From an uncultured Alphaproteobacteria bacterium (GTDB lineage: Bacteria > Pseudomonadota > Alphaproteobacteria > Paracaedibacterales > CAITNM01), in the NCBI GenBank assembly GCA_903893805.1, contig CAITNM010000013.1, positions 1 through 54,234 on the forward strand: 54,234 nt of DNA. The letters run 5' to 3'. Shown here one piece after another: positions 47,032-54,234 of this stretch (the stretch's first letter is position 1; the number at the start of each line of letters is the position of its first letter). The notes beneath the pieces were generated by a model. It was given only the letters and a program-made list of their open reading frames with translations. It was not told the DNA's origin and did no database searches. The position numbers were made by a program, and so were the translations under genes.

Positions 47032-47749
47032 TATTATCTTTTACAGCCCTGGCAATAGTTAGTACGTCTACTTTAGCAGCTCCAGCGTTTAACAAAGCTT
47101 GTGCACATGCGTTCGCTGTTGCGCCGCTCGTAAGTACATCATCAATCAATAGCACATTTATTTTTTGTAAAATATTTTTAGTATCTGTTACGACAAATGC
47201 ATCTTTAAGGTTTTCATAGCGTAATAATTTACTTTTATGCCCTTGTGATGCTGTTGCTTTCACTCGCTTCAAAAGGCTTGAGTTAATTGAAATATTAGTA
47301 TGCTTAGCAATCAACTTTCCTAGTTCAGTTGCCTGATTATATTGACGAGTAAAAAAACGCCACCAATGCAAAGGTACCGGCACGATAATATTAATATCTT
47401 CAGGAATACACCGTTGCATCCAGCCAAAGAACATTGGGCCTAAGTGTAGGCCATCGTAATTTTTGTATCTCAGCACAAGTTTTTTTACAGAATCATTGTA
47501 AATAAGTGGAGCATAAGCTTTGGAAAAGACAGGGGGAAACTTTAAGCAATCCGCGCACGGCATATCATGGTCAACGTTATCTAGCGGAACGCAACATACA
47601 GAACATTTAGGCGATGTGATAAACTTAAGCTTTGGCCAACAATCTCCACACAAAGTATATGGCTGTTTTGTTATTTCTCTACACAAAGCGCATTGCGGTG
47701 GCAGTAAAAAATTGATTACTGCTTGTGCAAAAGGTGTATTAAAAATCAC
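47018..47749 (-). CDS. comF: ComF family protein (zinc ribbon + phosphoribosyltransferase)
   Basis: The 243-residue protein has an N-terminal double zinc ribbon (CALC, CGDC, CSVC, CADC) and a C-terminal phosphoribosyltransferase fold with PRPP motif LLIDDVLTSGATANACA (about 200-216). ComF takes part in uptake or processing of single-stranded DNA in transformation. The start GTG 47749 overlaps the stop of the GST gene as GTGA. It is followed by the ABC1 kinase. Confidence 0.92.
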   Translation of the reverse strand: MIFNTPFAQAVINFLLPPQCALCREITKQPYTLCGDCWPKLKFITSPKCSVCCVPLDNVDHDMPCADCLKFPPVFSKAYAPLIYNDSVKKLVLRYKNYDGLHLGPMFFGWMQRCIPEDINIIVPVPLHWWRFFTRQYNQATELGKLIAKHTNISINSSLLKRVKATASQGHKSKLLRYENLKDAFVVTDTKNILQKINVLLIDDVLTSGATANACAQALLNAGAAKVDVLTIARAVKDNNGTP

Positions 47750-48384
47750 TTTTGTAAACGCGTTATATTTGTAGGAACAGGATGATCCTTAGCTTTTGCT
47801 GCTTCCAGAAATAAGTGCTTTTGCATGTACTCTTCATACCAACCGTAAAGTTTTTTGTAGTTTTTGCGAAAAGATTTGTCTGAAAAACGCAGGTCTACGT
47901 ACGATAAAAATGTTGCTACACACAAATTTTCAAATAATAATTCCTGATTTAAATCGGTATCTAATCGATCATCAAGATATTGTAGTCCACACGTCAACGC
48001 TAAATACTGGCGATCATACCAGTCTTCACACTGCAAATGCTTTGGACGGAAAAAATGCTCATACCTCATTGAAACAGCTGCATCTGCCATGCCGTCAACT
48101 AGAGCTTGTATTTTTAATGATTTAAACTTATCCGGCATAAGTGCTTGAATTTTTTTAGCTTTTTCCATGACATATTCACAAATCACAGGCGAATCAAAAA
48201 GTACTTCATCAGAGCTTATTTTTAGAGCCGGGATTTTGCCTAAAGGATTTAGTTCACGAAAAAATGAATCTGGCTGCCAAGGATGAAACTCTTCAATAGT
48301 AATGTTTTTTGTCAGTCCGCAAGCTAAAATAACTGCTTTAACTTTGCATCCAAATGGAGAGCTAGGAAATGAATAAAGGATCAT
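47746..48384 (-). CDS. Glutathione S-transferase family protein
   Basis: The 212-residue protein has a thioredoxin-like N-domain: YSFPSSPFGCKVKAVI with a Ser/Cys active region, NPLGKIPAL with the cis-Pro, and DSPVICEYV for glutathione binding. A helical C-domain follows from about 85. The specific substrate is unknown; stress defence or a metabolic role are both possible. It is read with comF (4-base overlap) and follows nnrE by 33 bases. Confidence 0.88.
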   Translation of the reverse strand: MILYSFPSSPFGCKVKAVILACGLTKNITIEEFHPWQPDSFFRELNPLGKIPALKISSDEVLFDSPVICEYVMEKAKKIQALMPDKFKSLKIQALVDGMADAAVSMRYEHFFRPKHLQCEDWYDRQYLALTCGLQYLDDRLDTDLNQELLFENLCVATFLSYVDLRFSDKSFRKNYKKLYGWYEEYMQKHLFLEAAKAKDHPVPTNITRLQK

Positions 48385-48417
48385 TTTGTAACAAAGGCTA
48401 AAGTACTTCAGCTCATG

Positions 48418-49086
48418 CTAGCACGCAACCTTATGGTTTTCAGCATATTTTTCTATAAATTCACGAGGCAAACCTATATCAGGGCAAACTATTTCTCCAC
48501 ATATTGATCTAGCTTTTGTGTGATTGTGAGCTGGTTTTAAGCATGCTATGGCAAGGGTTAGATCAGGTATAACGACTTCACCAGCACTTGTTGACGTATT
48601 AGCATCGATCCCGCTTGGAACATCAATTGAAATAATTGGATCAGGTTGGTGGTTCAGGAATTGTATCAGTTCTTCAAAAATACCTTCGGGTTTTTTGGTT
48701 AGTCCAATGCCAAATAAAGCATCTATGTAGATGTCGCCAGAAACTGGAACATCGGTAAATTCGATATTTGGATAAAAAGCTTTAGCGCGATTTATATTGA
48801 TATTTAAAATATCGTGAGAAGGTTGGATAGGCATGCAAATGGTTATTTTTTTTGTATGTGGCGCTAAGAATAATGCGGTGGCAACGCCATCTCCTCCATT
48901 TTTCCCTGGTCCTGCGTAGATAACAACATGGTCACTACAAAAAGGTCCGTAATAATTTAAGATTTCTTTCGCGCAAGAAAAACCTGTGATCTCAATCAGG
49001 CTTCCCTCATCTAACCCAGTTATCCGCAGGTAGTCTGATTCGCATAGTATGACAGCTTCTTTGTTTAGAATGGGAAAATGATCCAT
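48418..49086 (-). CDS. nnrE: NAD(P)H-hydrate epimerase (YjeF N-terminal type)
   Basis: The 222-residue protein repairs damaged NAD(P)H by epimerising the hydrate. GPGKNGGDGVATA matches the nucleotide-binding loop (N-G-G-D-G), and DALFGIGL and SIDVPSGIDANT follow. Only the epimerase domain is present; the ADP-dependent dehydratase (NnrD) often fused to it is absent. ATG 49086 (MDHFPILNKEA) is preferred to 49125, as AAAGG precedes it and the extra 13 residues look non-family. Confidence 0.92.
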   Translation of the reverse strand: MDHFPILNKEAVILCESDYLRITGLDEGSLIEITGFSCAKEILNYYGPFCSDHVVIYAGPGKNGGDGVATALFLAPHTKKITICMPIQPSHDILNININRAKAFYPNIEFTDVPVSGDIYIDALFGIGLTKKPEGIFEELIQFLNHQPDPIISIDVPSGIDANTSTSAGEVVIPDLTLAIACLKPAHNHTKARSICGEIVCPDIGLPREFIEKYAENHKVAC

Positions 49087-49306
49087 TATGGGCCCTTTCT
49101 TTATTTTAAAGTGTAAAAACCTCAAGCTTATGTATGATACAAATCGCTTTTTTAAATTTTTGGTACTTTTATTTCTTCCGTCAGTATATATGCATCCATT
49201 CTAGCATTACCAATCTTTTTTCCAAAGAAGCATTAAAATTATTTTATAGTGTGTCTTAGATAATATAAAATATCTAATTTTGCATATTTTGTGTTGTTTT
49301 GTAACA

Positions 49307-52183
49307 TCATGCGCTAATCATTCTAGCTTTTAAATATGGTTTTAGGTATTGACCTGTGTAGCTTTTTGTGACTTTTGCAATTTCTTCCGGAGTGCCTGTT
49401 GCAATAATTTCGCCGCCACCGTCTCCTCCTTCTGGCCCCATATCAATAACCCAGTCAGCTGTTTTGATCACTTCCAAATTGTGTTCAATAACTAGAACTG
49501 TATTTCCTTGCTCAACTAAGTGGTGCAAAACTTCTAGCAGCTTTCGCACATCCTCAAAATGCAGCCCTGTAGTTGGCTCATCAAGAATATACAGAGTCTT
49601 ACCGGTTGCGCGACGTGATAATTCTTTTGCTAATTTAACACGTTGGGCTTCACCGCCTGATAAAGTTGTTGCTTGTTGACCCACCTTTATATATCCAAGT
49701 CCTACTTGTCTAAGGGCGCGTAACTTGTCTGCAACAGCGGAATTATTTTCAAAAAAGTCCACAGCTTCTTCAACGGTCATATCTAAAACATCAGCAATGC
49801 TTTTATTTTTGTATGTAATTTCTAGCGTTTCACGATTGTAACGCTTTCCGTGACATTGATCACATTCCACGTACACATCTGGCAAAAAGTGCATTTCAAT
49901 TTTTACAACACCATCACCTTGGCATGATTCACAACGTCCGCCTTTTACGTTGAAAGAAAATCTGCCAGGCGTATAGCCGCGTGTTTTTGCTTCAGGCATA
50001 CCTGAAAACCATTCACGAATTGGTGTAAAACATCCAACGTATGTTGCAGGGTTTGAGCGAGGTGTGCGACCAATAGGTGATTGATCAATATCAATAACCT
50101 TATCAATATGCTCAGCACCTTCTAATGACTTATAAATTCCAGGCAAATCTCGTCCGTGATTAAATTGACGGTTTAATGCTTTGTATAAAGTTTCTATTAC
50201 AAGCGTTGATTTCCCGCCTCCTGAAACTCCGGTAACACATGTAAATGTGCCCAAAGGAAATGTAGCCTCAACATTTTTTAAATTGTTTGTTTTTGCACCA
50301 GTAATTTTTAAAAATTTATCTATGTGACCTGTTCGACGATGTATTGGTATTGGGATAGACTTCGTGCCTTTCAGGTACTGACCTGTCAAACTTTTAGGAC
50401 ATAACATTATTGTTTGTGGGGTTCCTTCCGAGATAATCTCACCGCCATGCACACCTGCTGCTGGCCCCATATCAATTACGTAGTCTGCAGTGCGTATAGC
50501 ATCTTCATCATGCTCAACAACTATTACTGAATTGCCTAAATCACGTAAGTTACGCAGTGAATCAAGCAAGCGATCGTTATCGCGTTGATGCAGCCCGATT
50601 GATGGTTCATCTAGAACATACAACACACCCGTAAGTCCTGATCCCACCTGAGAAGCCAAACGTATGCGCTGGCTTTCACCACCTGAGAGAGTTCCTGCTC
50701 CTCTCGAAAGAGTTAGGTAATCCAAACCAACGTCAATTAGAAATTTCAATCGGTTGCGAATTTCTCTTAAAATCTTATCAGCAATGTCTTGCTGTTTCTT
50801 TGTAAGATCCAGATTTTCAAACCACTTCAATGCATCTTTTATAGAAAATCGACACACTTCACCAATGTGCAACTGCGCAAGTTTTACGCACAACGCTTCA
50901 TCTTTTAAGCGATAGCCTCCGCAACTATGGCAAGGTGTTTCATTCTGGAATCGCCGTAAGAATTCTCTAGTCCAATCACTTTCTGTTTCCAGCCAGCGAC
51001 GTCGTAAATTGGGAATTACTCCTTCAAAAGGTTTTTTTGAAATATATTTACGAACCCCATCGTTATACACAATAGGAATAATCTCAGCGCCAGAACCATG
51101 CAGAATAATTTTTTTTAAATTTTCTGAGAGATCTTTGAATGGAATCGTTGAGCTTTCACTAAAATAGTTAGCTAGACCATCTAACACCTGCGCATAATAT
51201 TCCGAGGTCATTTGTCCTCGTTTATTAGTTGCTGCATTTTCTTGTGCTGACCATGGTGCAATTGCCCCTTCACGTAAGCTAAAATCATGATTTGGAACAA
51301 CAAGATGTTCATCAAAAACAATCTCAAGACCCAAACCATCGCAAGTAGCGCAAGCGCCATGTGGACTATTGAAAGAAAACAGACGTGGTTCTATTTCTTC
51401 CAAAGTAAAACCTGATATGGGGTATGCGAATTTTGAAGAATAAGTTGTAATGACTTGAGTATCTGCATTTTGCACCCATAACAATCCATCACTCAGCTTT
51501 ACTGTTGTTTCAATTGAATCTGCCAAACGTGTTTGAATATCTTCAGGTGCCGCCATCACTAAACGATCAACAACTACAGCGATTGTGTGTTTTGTTTTTT
51601 TATTAAGGGTTGGCGCTTCTTCGATGGCGTAAATTTTTCCATCAATGTAGACGCGTTGGAATCCTTTTTTTTGCAAATCTTGCATCTCTTTTTTGTATTC
51701 ACCCTTGCGATCACGCACGATGGGAGCAAGAATCATGATTTTAGTTTTTTCAGGAAGCTCCAAAATACGATCAACCATTTGGCTAATAGTTTGCGCTTCA
51801 ATAGGAAGTCCGGTCGATGGTGAATGCGGCACACCTATGCGTGCAAATAACAAACGCAAATAGTCATACAATTCGGTGACTGTTCCAACTGTTGATCGTG
51901 GATTTTTTGACGTTGTTTTTTGTTCAATTGAAATTGCTGGGCTTAAACCTTCTATGGAATCCACATCTGGTTTTTGCATTAACTGCAGGAATTGTCTAGC
52001 GTACGTTGATAAGCTTTCAACATAGCGACGCTGACCTTCAGCATAAAGCGTATCAAAAGCAAGAGATGACTTTCCAGATCCGCTAAGGCCAGTAATAACT
52101 ACCAACTTATTACGTGGAATATCTACATTCACATTTTTAAGGTTATGTTCGCGTGCTCCACGAATCTTAATTGTATCTTGCAT
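49307..52183 (-). CDS. uvrA: Excinuclease ABC subunit A
   Basis: The 958-residue damage sensor of nucleotide excision repair. Two ABC ATPase modules are present: Walker [10 protein letters not shown] near 31 and GVSGGGKST near 650; signatures [12 protein letters not shown] and [12 protein letters not shown]. Zinc-binding Cys groups are [21 protein letters not shown] and CESCQGDG...CDQCHG. Length is standard. It is divergent from rpiB across 135 bases. The upstream region contains a small inverted repeat (52245-52261) but no clear LexA box. Confidence 0.97.
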   Translation of the reverse strand: MQDTIKIRGAREHNLKNVNVDIPRNKLVVITGLSGSGKSSLAFDTLYAEGQRRYVESLSTYARQFLQLMQKPDVDSIEGLSPAISIEQKTTSKNPRSTVGTVTELYDYLRLLFARIGVPHSPSTGLPIEAQTISQMVDRILELPEKTKIMILAPIVRDRKGEYKKEMQDLQKKGFQRVYIDGKIYAIEEAPTLNKKTKHTIAVVVDRLVMAAPEDIQTRLADSIETTVKLSDGLLWVQNADTQVITTYSSKFAYPISGFTLEEIEPRLFSFNSPHGACATCDGLGLEIVFDEHLVVPNHDFSLREGAIAPWSAQENAATNKRGQMTSEYYAQVLDGLANYFSESSTIPFKDLSENLKKIILHGSGAEIIPIVYNDGVRKYISKKPFEGVIPNLRRRWLETESDWTREFLRRFQNETPCHSCGGYRLKDEALCVKLAQLHIGEVCRFSIKDALKWFENLDLTKKQQDIADKILREIRNRLKFLIDVGLDYLTLSRGAGTLSGGESQRIRLASQVGSGLTGVLYVLDEPSIGLHQRDNDRLLDSLRNLRDLGNSVIVVEHDEDAIRTADYVIDMGPAAGVHGGEIISEGTPQTIMLCPKSLTGQYLKGTKSIPIPIHRRTGHIDKFLKITGAKTNNLKNVEATFPLGTFTCVTGVSGGGKSTLVIETLYKALNRQFNHGRDLPGIYKSLEGAEHIDKVIDIDQSPIGRTPRSNPATYVGCFTPIREWFSGMPEAKTRGYTPGRFSFNVKGGRCESCQGDGVVKIEMHFLPDVYVECDQCHGKRYNRETLEITYKNKSIADVLDMTVEEAVDFFENNSAVADKLRALRQVGLGYIKVGQQATTLSGGEAQRVKLAKELSRRATGKTLYILDEPTTGLHFEDVRKLLEVLHHLVEQGNTVLVIEHNLEVIKTADWVIDMGPEGGDGGGEIIATGTPEEIAKVTKSYTGQYLKPYLKARMISA

Positions 52184-52244
52184 GATTGACCGCTTTATTA
52201 AAAAATTTGTAGGGTATATTTACAGCTGCTAATTAAAGTGCAGT

Positions 52245-52261
52245 GTGTTTTTATGAAACAC
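52245..52261. repeat. Short inverted repeat in uvrA-rpiB divergent region
   Basis: GTGTTT and AAACAC are separated by TTATG, a perfect 6+5+6 dyad about 60 bases from each gene. It could be an operator or chance; it does not match the alphaproteobacterial LexA consensus (GTTC-N7-GTTC). Confidence 0.35.
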
Positions 52262-52318
52262 TCGCTAGACTAGTACAAATTACTTGCACAAGCAACATTT
52301 TAGAATGGGTAATATTAT

Positions 52319-52756
52319 ATGCGTATTGCAATTGGAGCCGACCACGGAGGGTATGCTCTTAAGGAAAAAATAAAATCAGCTGATTCAGTTAATCAGTGGA
52401 TTGATGTTGGTTCCTTTAATCAAGAAAGTTCTAATTACGCTGAATTTGCCCAATTGGTTGCTCAGAAAGTTCAATCCCACGAAGCTGATTTTGGCATTGT
52501 TATTTGTCGCAGTGGAATTGGCGTGTCAATTGCAGCAAATCGTTACAAAGGCATTTATGCTGCTTTGTGTTTTAACAAGCCCATTGCAATAAGTGCGCGC
52601 AGTCACAACAACGCAAATGTTTTGTGCATTGCGGCAGATTATACTTCTTTTGAAGAGGCCCAAGAAATGATTCATTTATTTTTATCAACAGCTTTTGAAG
52701 CTGGTGGCCGACATGAAACAAGGGTGAAGAGTATTGATCCTGAAAATCAACTATAG
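52319..52756 (+). CDS. rpiB: Ribose-5-phosphate isomerase B
   Basis: The 145-residue RpiB interconverts ribose 5-phosphate and ribulose 5-phosphate. GADHGGYALK holds the phosphate-binding Asp-His pair. CRSGIGVSIAANR contains the base catalyst Cys; the family norm is CGTGIG or CGSGIG, so a Gly-to-Arg change adjoins the active Cys. SHNNANVL replaces the usual RHNDANVL (Asp to Asn). GGRHETRV ends the fold. Function is likely but the changes are notable. Confidence 0.92.
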   Translation: MRIAIGADHGGYALKEKIKSADSVNQWIDVGSFNQESSNYAEFAQLVAQKVQSHEADFGIVICRSGIGVSIAANRYKGIYAALCFNKPIAISARSHNNANVLCIAADYTSFEEAQEMIHLFLSTAFEAGGRHETRVKSIDPENQL

Positions 52757-52795
52757 CAGTTGTTTTTATAAAATTGATTAAGTGTGCGCTACAAA

Positions 52796-52833
52796 CCTGA
52801 GTTCACAAAGAAAAATTCCCTATGCGAACCCAG
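52796..52833 (-). terminator. Hairpin downstream of the passenger-like gene
   Basis: On the minus strand, CCTGGGTTC and GAACTCAGG pair over nine positions with one G-U pair, around an approximately 20-base loop. It starts about 30 bases after the stop at 52863. The following T-run is weak (TTTGT). It may be a terminator of the minus-strand gene or a copy of a dispersed palindrome; it cannot be decided from one copy. Confidence 0.4.
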
Positions 52834-52862
52834 GATATTGAGATGTATTTAGTGAATAGCGG

Positions 52863-54230
52863 CTAGCTAGCTGTTCCCACTGTAATGTCACGTGCCCAAG
52901 TTGAGCCGTTTCCATAAACAATTGAGGAACCTGATTCCATAAGCACTGTTCCAGATAAAGCTGCATCCTTACCAGTTGATACAGTGGTAGTTGGATGAGC
53001 TGCGCTCATAACAGCGTCTGTATAATAGTAAAATGGACTACCAGTATAGCCTGTGCCTGAGTAGTAAAAGAGGCGAATACCACCATAATATACTCCATGA
53101 TCATATGTATCTGCAGTATTCCATCCAGAATAACTAGGGAGTAATCCTCCTAAATCGTTAGAGAATGTTGTAAAATTCGAAGGCCAAGCAATAACAACCG
53201 CACCATTTTTATAGTAACCATCGTTAGTGTCGAAAGTGCACGTCAGGGCGTTAGCAAGTGCGCTACCAACGCTTACATCAGCATCCACCACAATACTTCC
53301 ACCCGCTTGCACAGTAAGTGCACTGGTGACTTCGCTTTCTGCTGATTCATCTACGCCTGCAAGCTGAAGTGCTGCTCCACTTGCTATTTGAATAGGCGCA
53401 TTTGGTACTTTGCCACTTTGTACATACAATGTTCCAGCATCCACATGTATTCCCGCAATGGGCGTTGGAACTGTTGTGGTCGGGTGTGCACCTGTTAAAT
53501 TACTTAAAAACTGCCAGTATACGTAGCCACTACCGCCTAAAGAAGGATTATATCCAAAGTTCATGAGTAACCCTCCGTAGAAGATTCCTTGGTCAGACGT
53601 ATCACTTGTATGCCAATTGGGGTTGCCGTCTGTCATGCCGTATGGCACATAACTTGCGAAGTTTGAAGGCCACGCTATTTGATTTGATCCCGATTCGAAA
53701 AATCCATCAGCTGTACTGAAACTACTTGTAAGAGTTTGCGGTCCTAAATCAGATGCCACTTTCATAACGCCAGGTCCAGTTTTGTGCACTAATCCTGTTC
53801 CTGTGGGGGCAGCATTTAATGTTGCTACATTTGTTCCATCTACCTGAACTGTTCCAGCCGTTGAAAAAGCAAATGCACCAGTATTCATAGTCCCTGCAAT
53901 TTCTAAGGTTGCAGTATTGGCAGCAGCGGTTACAGGGTCAGTGCCAGATGCAGCAAAGGTCACCGCAGATGATGCACCATTTAAATTGCTAGCTGAACTT
54001 ACGGAAACAGCGCCGCCTTGAATGCGTAAACTGCTAATTGCATTAGTGCCGCTAAGGTCAAGGGCACCTGCGTTAGTTTTGTTTAGGGTTCCAACTGAAA
54101 TTGCACCACTATGACTTGCACTATCTGTGCCTTCAACATCAATACTCATAGAAGTCGCAAACGTAGTGTTCCATGTTGATATAGCTACCACCGTCAGTAG
54201 TACTACCGTTAATTTATTAATCCCTTTCAT
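52863..54230 (-). CDS. Secreted autotransporter-passenger-like protein with two repeated aromatic modules
   Basis: The 455-residue protein has a signal peptide (about 1-26, ending TTFATS). Low-complexity Ala/Ser/Thr/Gly/Val strands follow, such as GAISVGTLN and DAGTLYVQSG, resembling the beta-helical passenger repeats of autotransporters. Two related modules of about 90 residues (167-256 and 329-418) are inserted and share IAWPSNF, W-(H/N)-T-(S/A)-D-T, G-(I/V)-(F/Y)-YGG and AHPTTTV. No C-terminal beta-barrel follows: the frame stops at TAG after VGTAS. It may be a truncated adhesin or a free secreted form. ATG 54230 lies four bases from the window edge, so an earlier start is possible. Confidence 0.75.
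   Translation of the reverse strand: MKGINKLTVVLLTVVAISTWNTTFATSMSIDVEGTDSASHSGAISVGTLNKTNAGALDLSGTNAISSLRIQGGAVSVSSASNLNGASSAVTFAASGTDPVTAAANTATLEIAGTMNTGAFAFSTAGTVQVDGTNVATLNAAPTGTGLVHKTGPGVMKVASDLGPQTLTSSFSTADGFFESGSNQIAWPSNFASYVPYGMTDGNPNWHTSDTSDQGIFYGGLLMNFGYNPSLGGSGYVYWQFLSNLTGAHPTTTVPTPIAGIHVDAGTLYVQSGKVPNAPIQIASGAALQLAGVDESAESEVTSALTVQAGGSIVVDADVSVGSALANALTCTFDTNDGYYKNGAVVIAWPSNFTTFSNDLGGLLPSYSGWNTADTYDHGVYYGGIRLFYYSGTGYTGSPFYYYTDAVMSAAHPTTTVSTGKDAALSGTVLMESGSSIVYGNGSTWARDITVGTAS
52977..53246 (-). repeat. Aromatic module copy B (residues about 329-418)
   Basis: Shares with copy A: F-x-T-x-D-G-(F/Y)-(F/Y), IAWPSNF, W-N-T-A-D-T, HGVYYGG and AHPTTTVST. The inner part is more aromatic (RLFYY, PFYYYTD). 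Divergence between copies argues for an old protein-domain duplication rather than a recent DNA repeat. Confidence 0.8.
53463..53732 (-). repeat. Aromatic module copy A (residues about 167-256)
   Basis: Contains FSTADGFFESG, IAWPSNF, WHTSDTSDQGIFYGG and AHPTTTVPT. A beta-helical linker of about 70 residues separates it from copy B. No known domain was recognised. Confidence 0.8.
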
Positions 54231-54234
54231 GAAT

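Noticed and set aside
49126-49306. Gap between nnrE and uvrA
   Set aside because: AT-rich with only a small dyad (TAGATA...TATCTA); no gene or clear regulatory element seen.

Overview
The window is a 54 kb chromosomal segment of an AT-rich alphaproteobacterium. Alphaproteobacterial markers are a PopZ-type DUF2497 protein, the very large NAD-glutamate dehydrogenase, a HIG1 protein beside lepA, and an ABC1-family kinase with the alphaproteobacterial KMAQ motif. An ADP/ATP-translocase-type nucleotide carrier, three tandem Pht-like MFS permeases and paired S9 peptidases point to an obligate or facultative intracellular bacterium. Holosporales-type endosymbionts of protists fit best; this placement is inference. 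No CRISPR array, insertion sequence, prophage or plasmid gene was seen, and no gap between genes exceeds about 260 bases.

Layout. 1-1159: tail of tuf with its terminator, then a frameshifted LysR gene divergent from a nucleotide transporter, with a palindrome over the transporter's predicted promoter. 1160-7350: tlc, a uracil-DNA glycosylase and a minus-strand array of three related MFS permeases. 7550-13599: HIG1 protein, lepA and two near-identical S9 peptidases, each with two plausible translation starts. 13610-20481 (minus): HD-domain protein with a frameshifted 5' end, glnA, tandem-GNAT protein, GNAT, APH-like kinase, lipB, dut and an SH3 protein. 20569-22720: a membrane protein/glycosyltransferase pair. 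22821-30011 (plus): gyrA, popZ, tRNA-Pro(GGG), putA, plsC. 30008-38537 (minus): NAD-GDH, HAD hydrolase, der, bamB, YfgM-like protein. 38615-39151: def. 39170-44706 (minus): xerD, rimP, nusA, infB. 44805-45704: an unassigned membrane protein. 45757-49086 (minus): nnrE, GST, comF, ABC1 kinase. 49307-52756: divergent uvrA and rpiB. 52863-54230: a secreted, repeat-bearing passenger-like protein with no C-terminal barrel.

How the genes fit together. The import genes (nucleotide exchanger, MFS trio), S9 peptidases, PutA (proline to glutamate) and NAD-GDH (glutamate to 2-oxoglutarate) outline a metabolism fed by host nucleotides, peptides and amino acids. Glutamine synthetase has lost the adenylylation tyrosine, which suggests simplified nitrogen control. 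The remainder is core housekeeping: translation (lepA, infB, def, rimP, der), transcription (nusA), topology and repair (gyrA, uvrA, UDG, xerD) and envelope assembly (bamB, plsC).

Most unusual observations: a roughly 90-residue aromatic module present twice in the last gene; conserved internal ribosome-binding sites in both S9 peptidases; proline tRNA placed directly in front of the proline-catabolism gene; a palindrome over the tlc promoter next to a broken LysR gene; and Tyr-to-Phe at the glutamine synthetase adenylylation site. No multi-gene system that is clearly undescribed was found.
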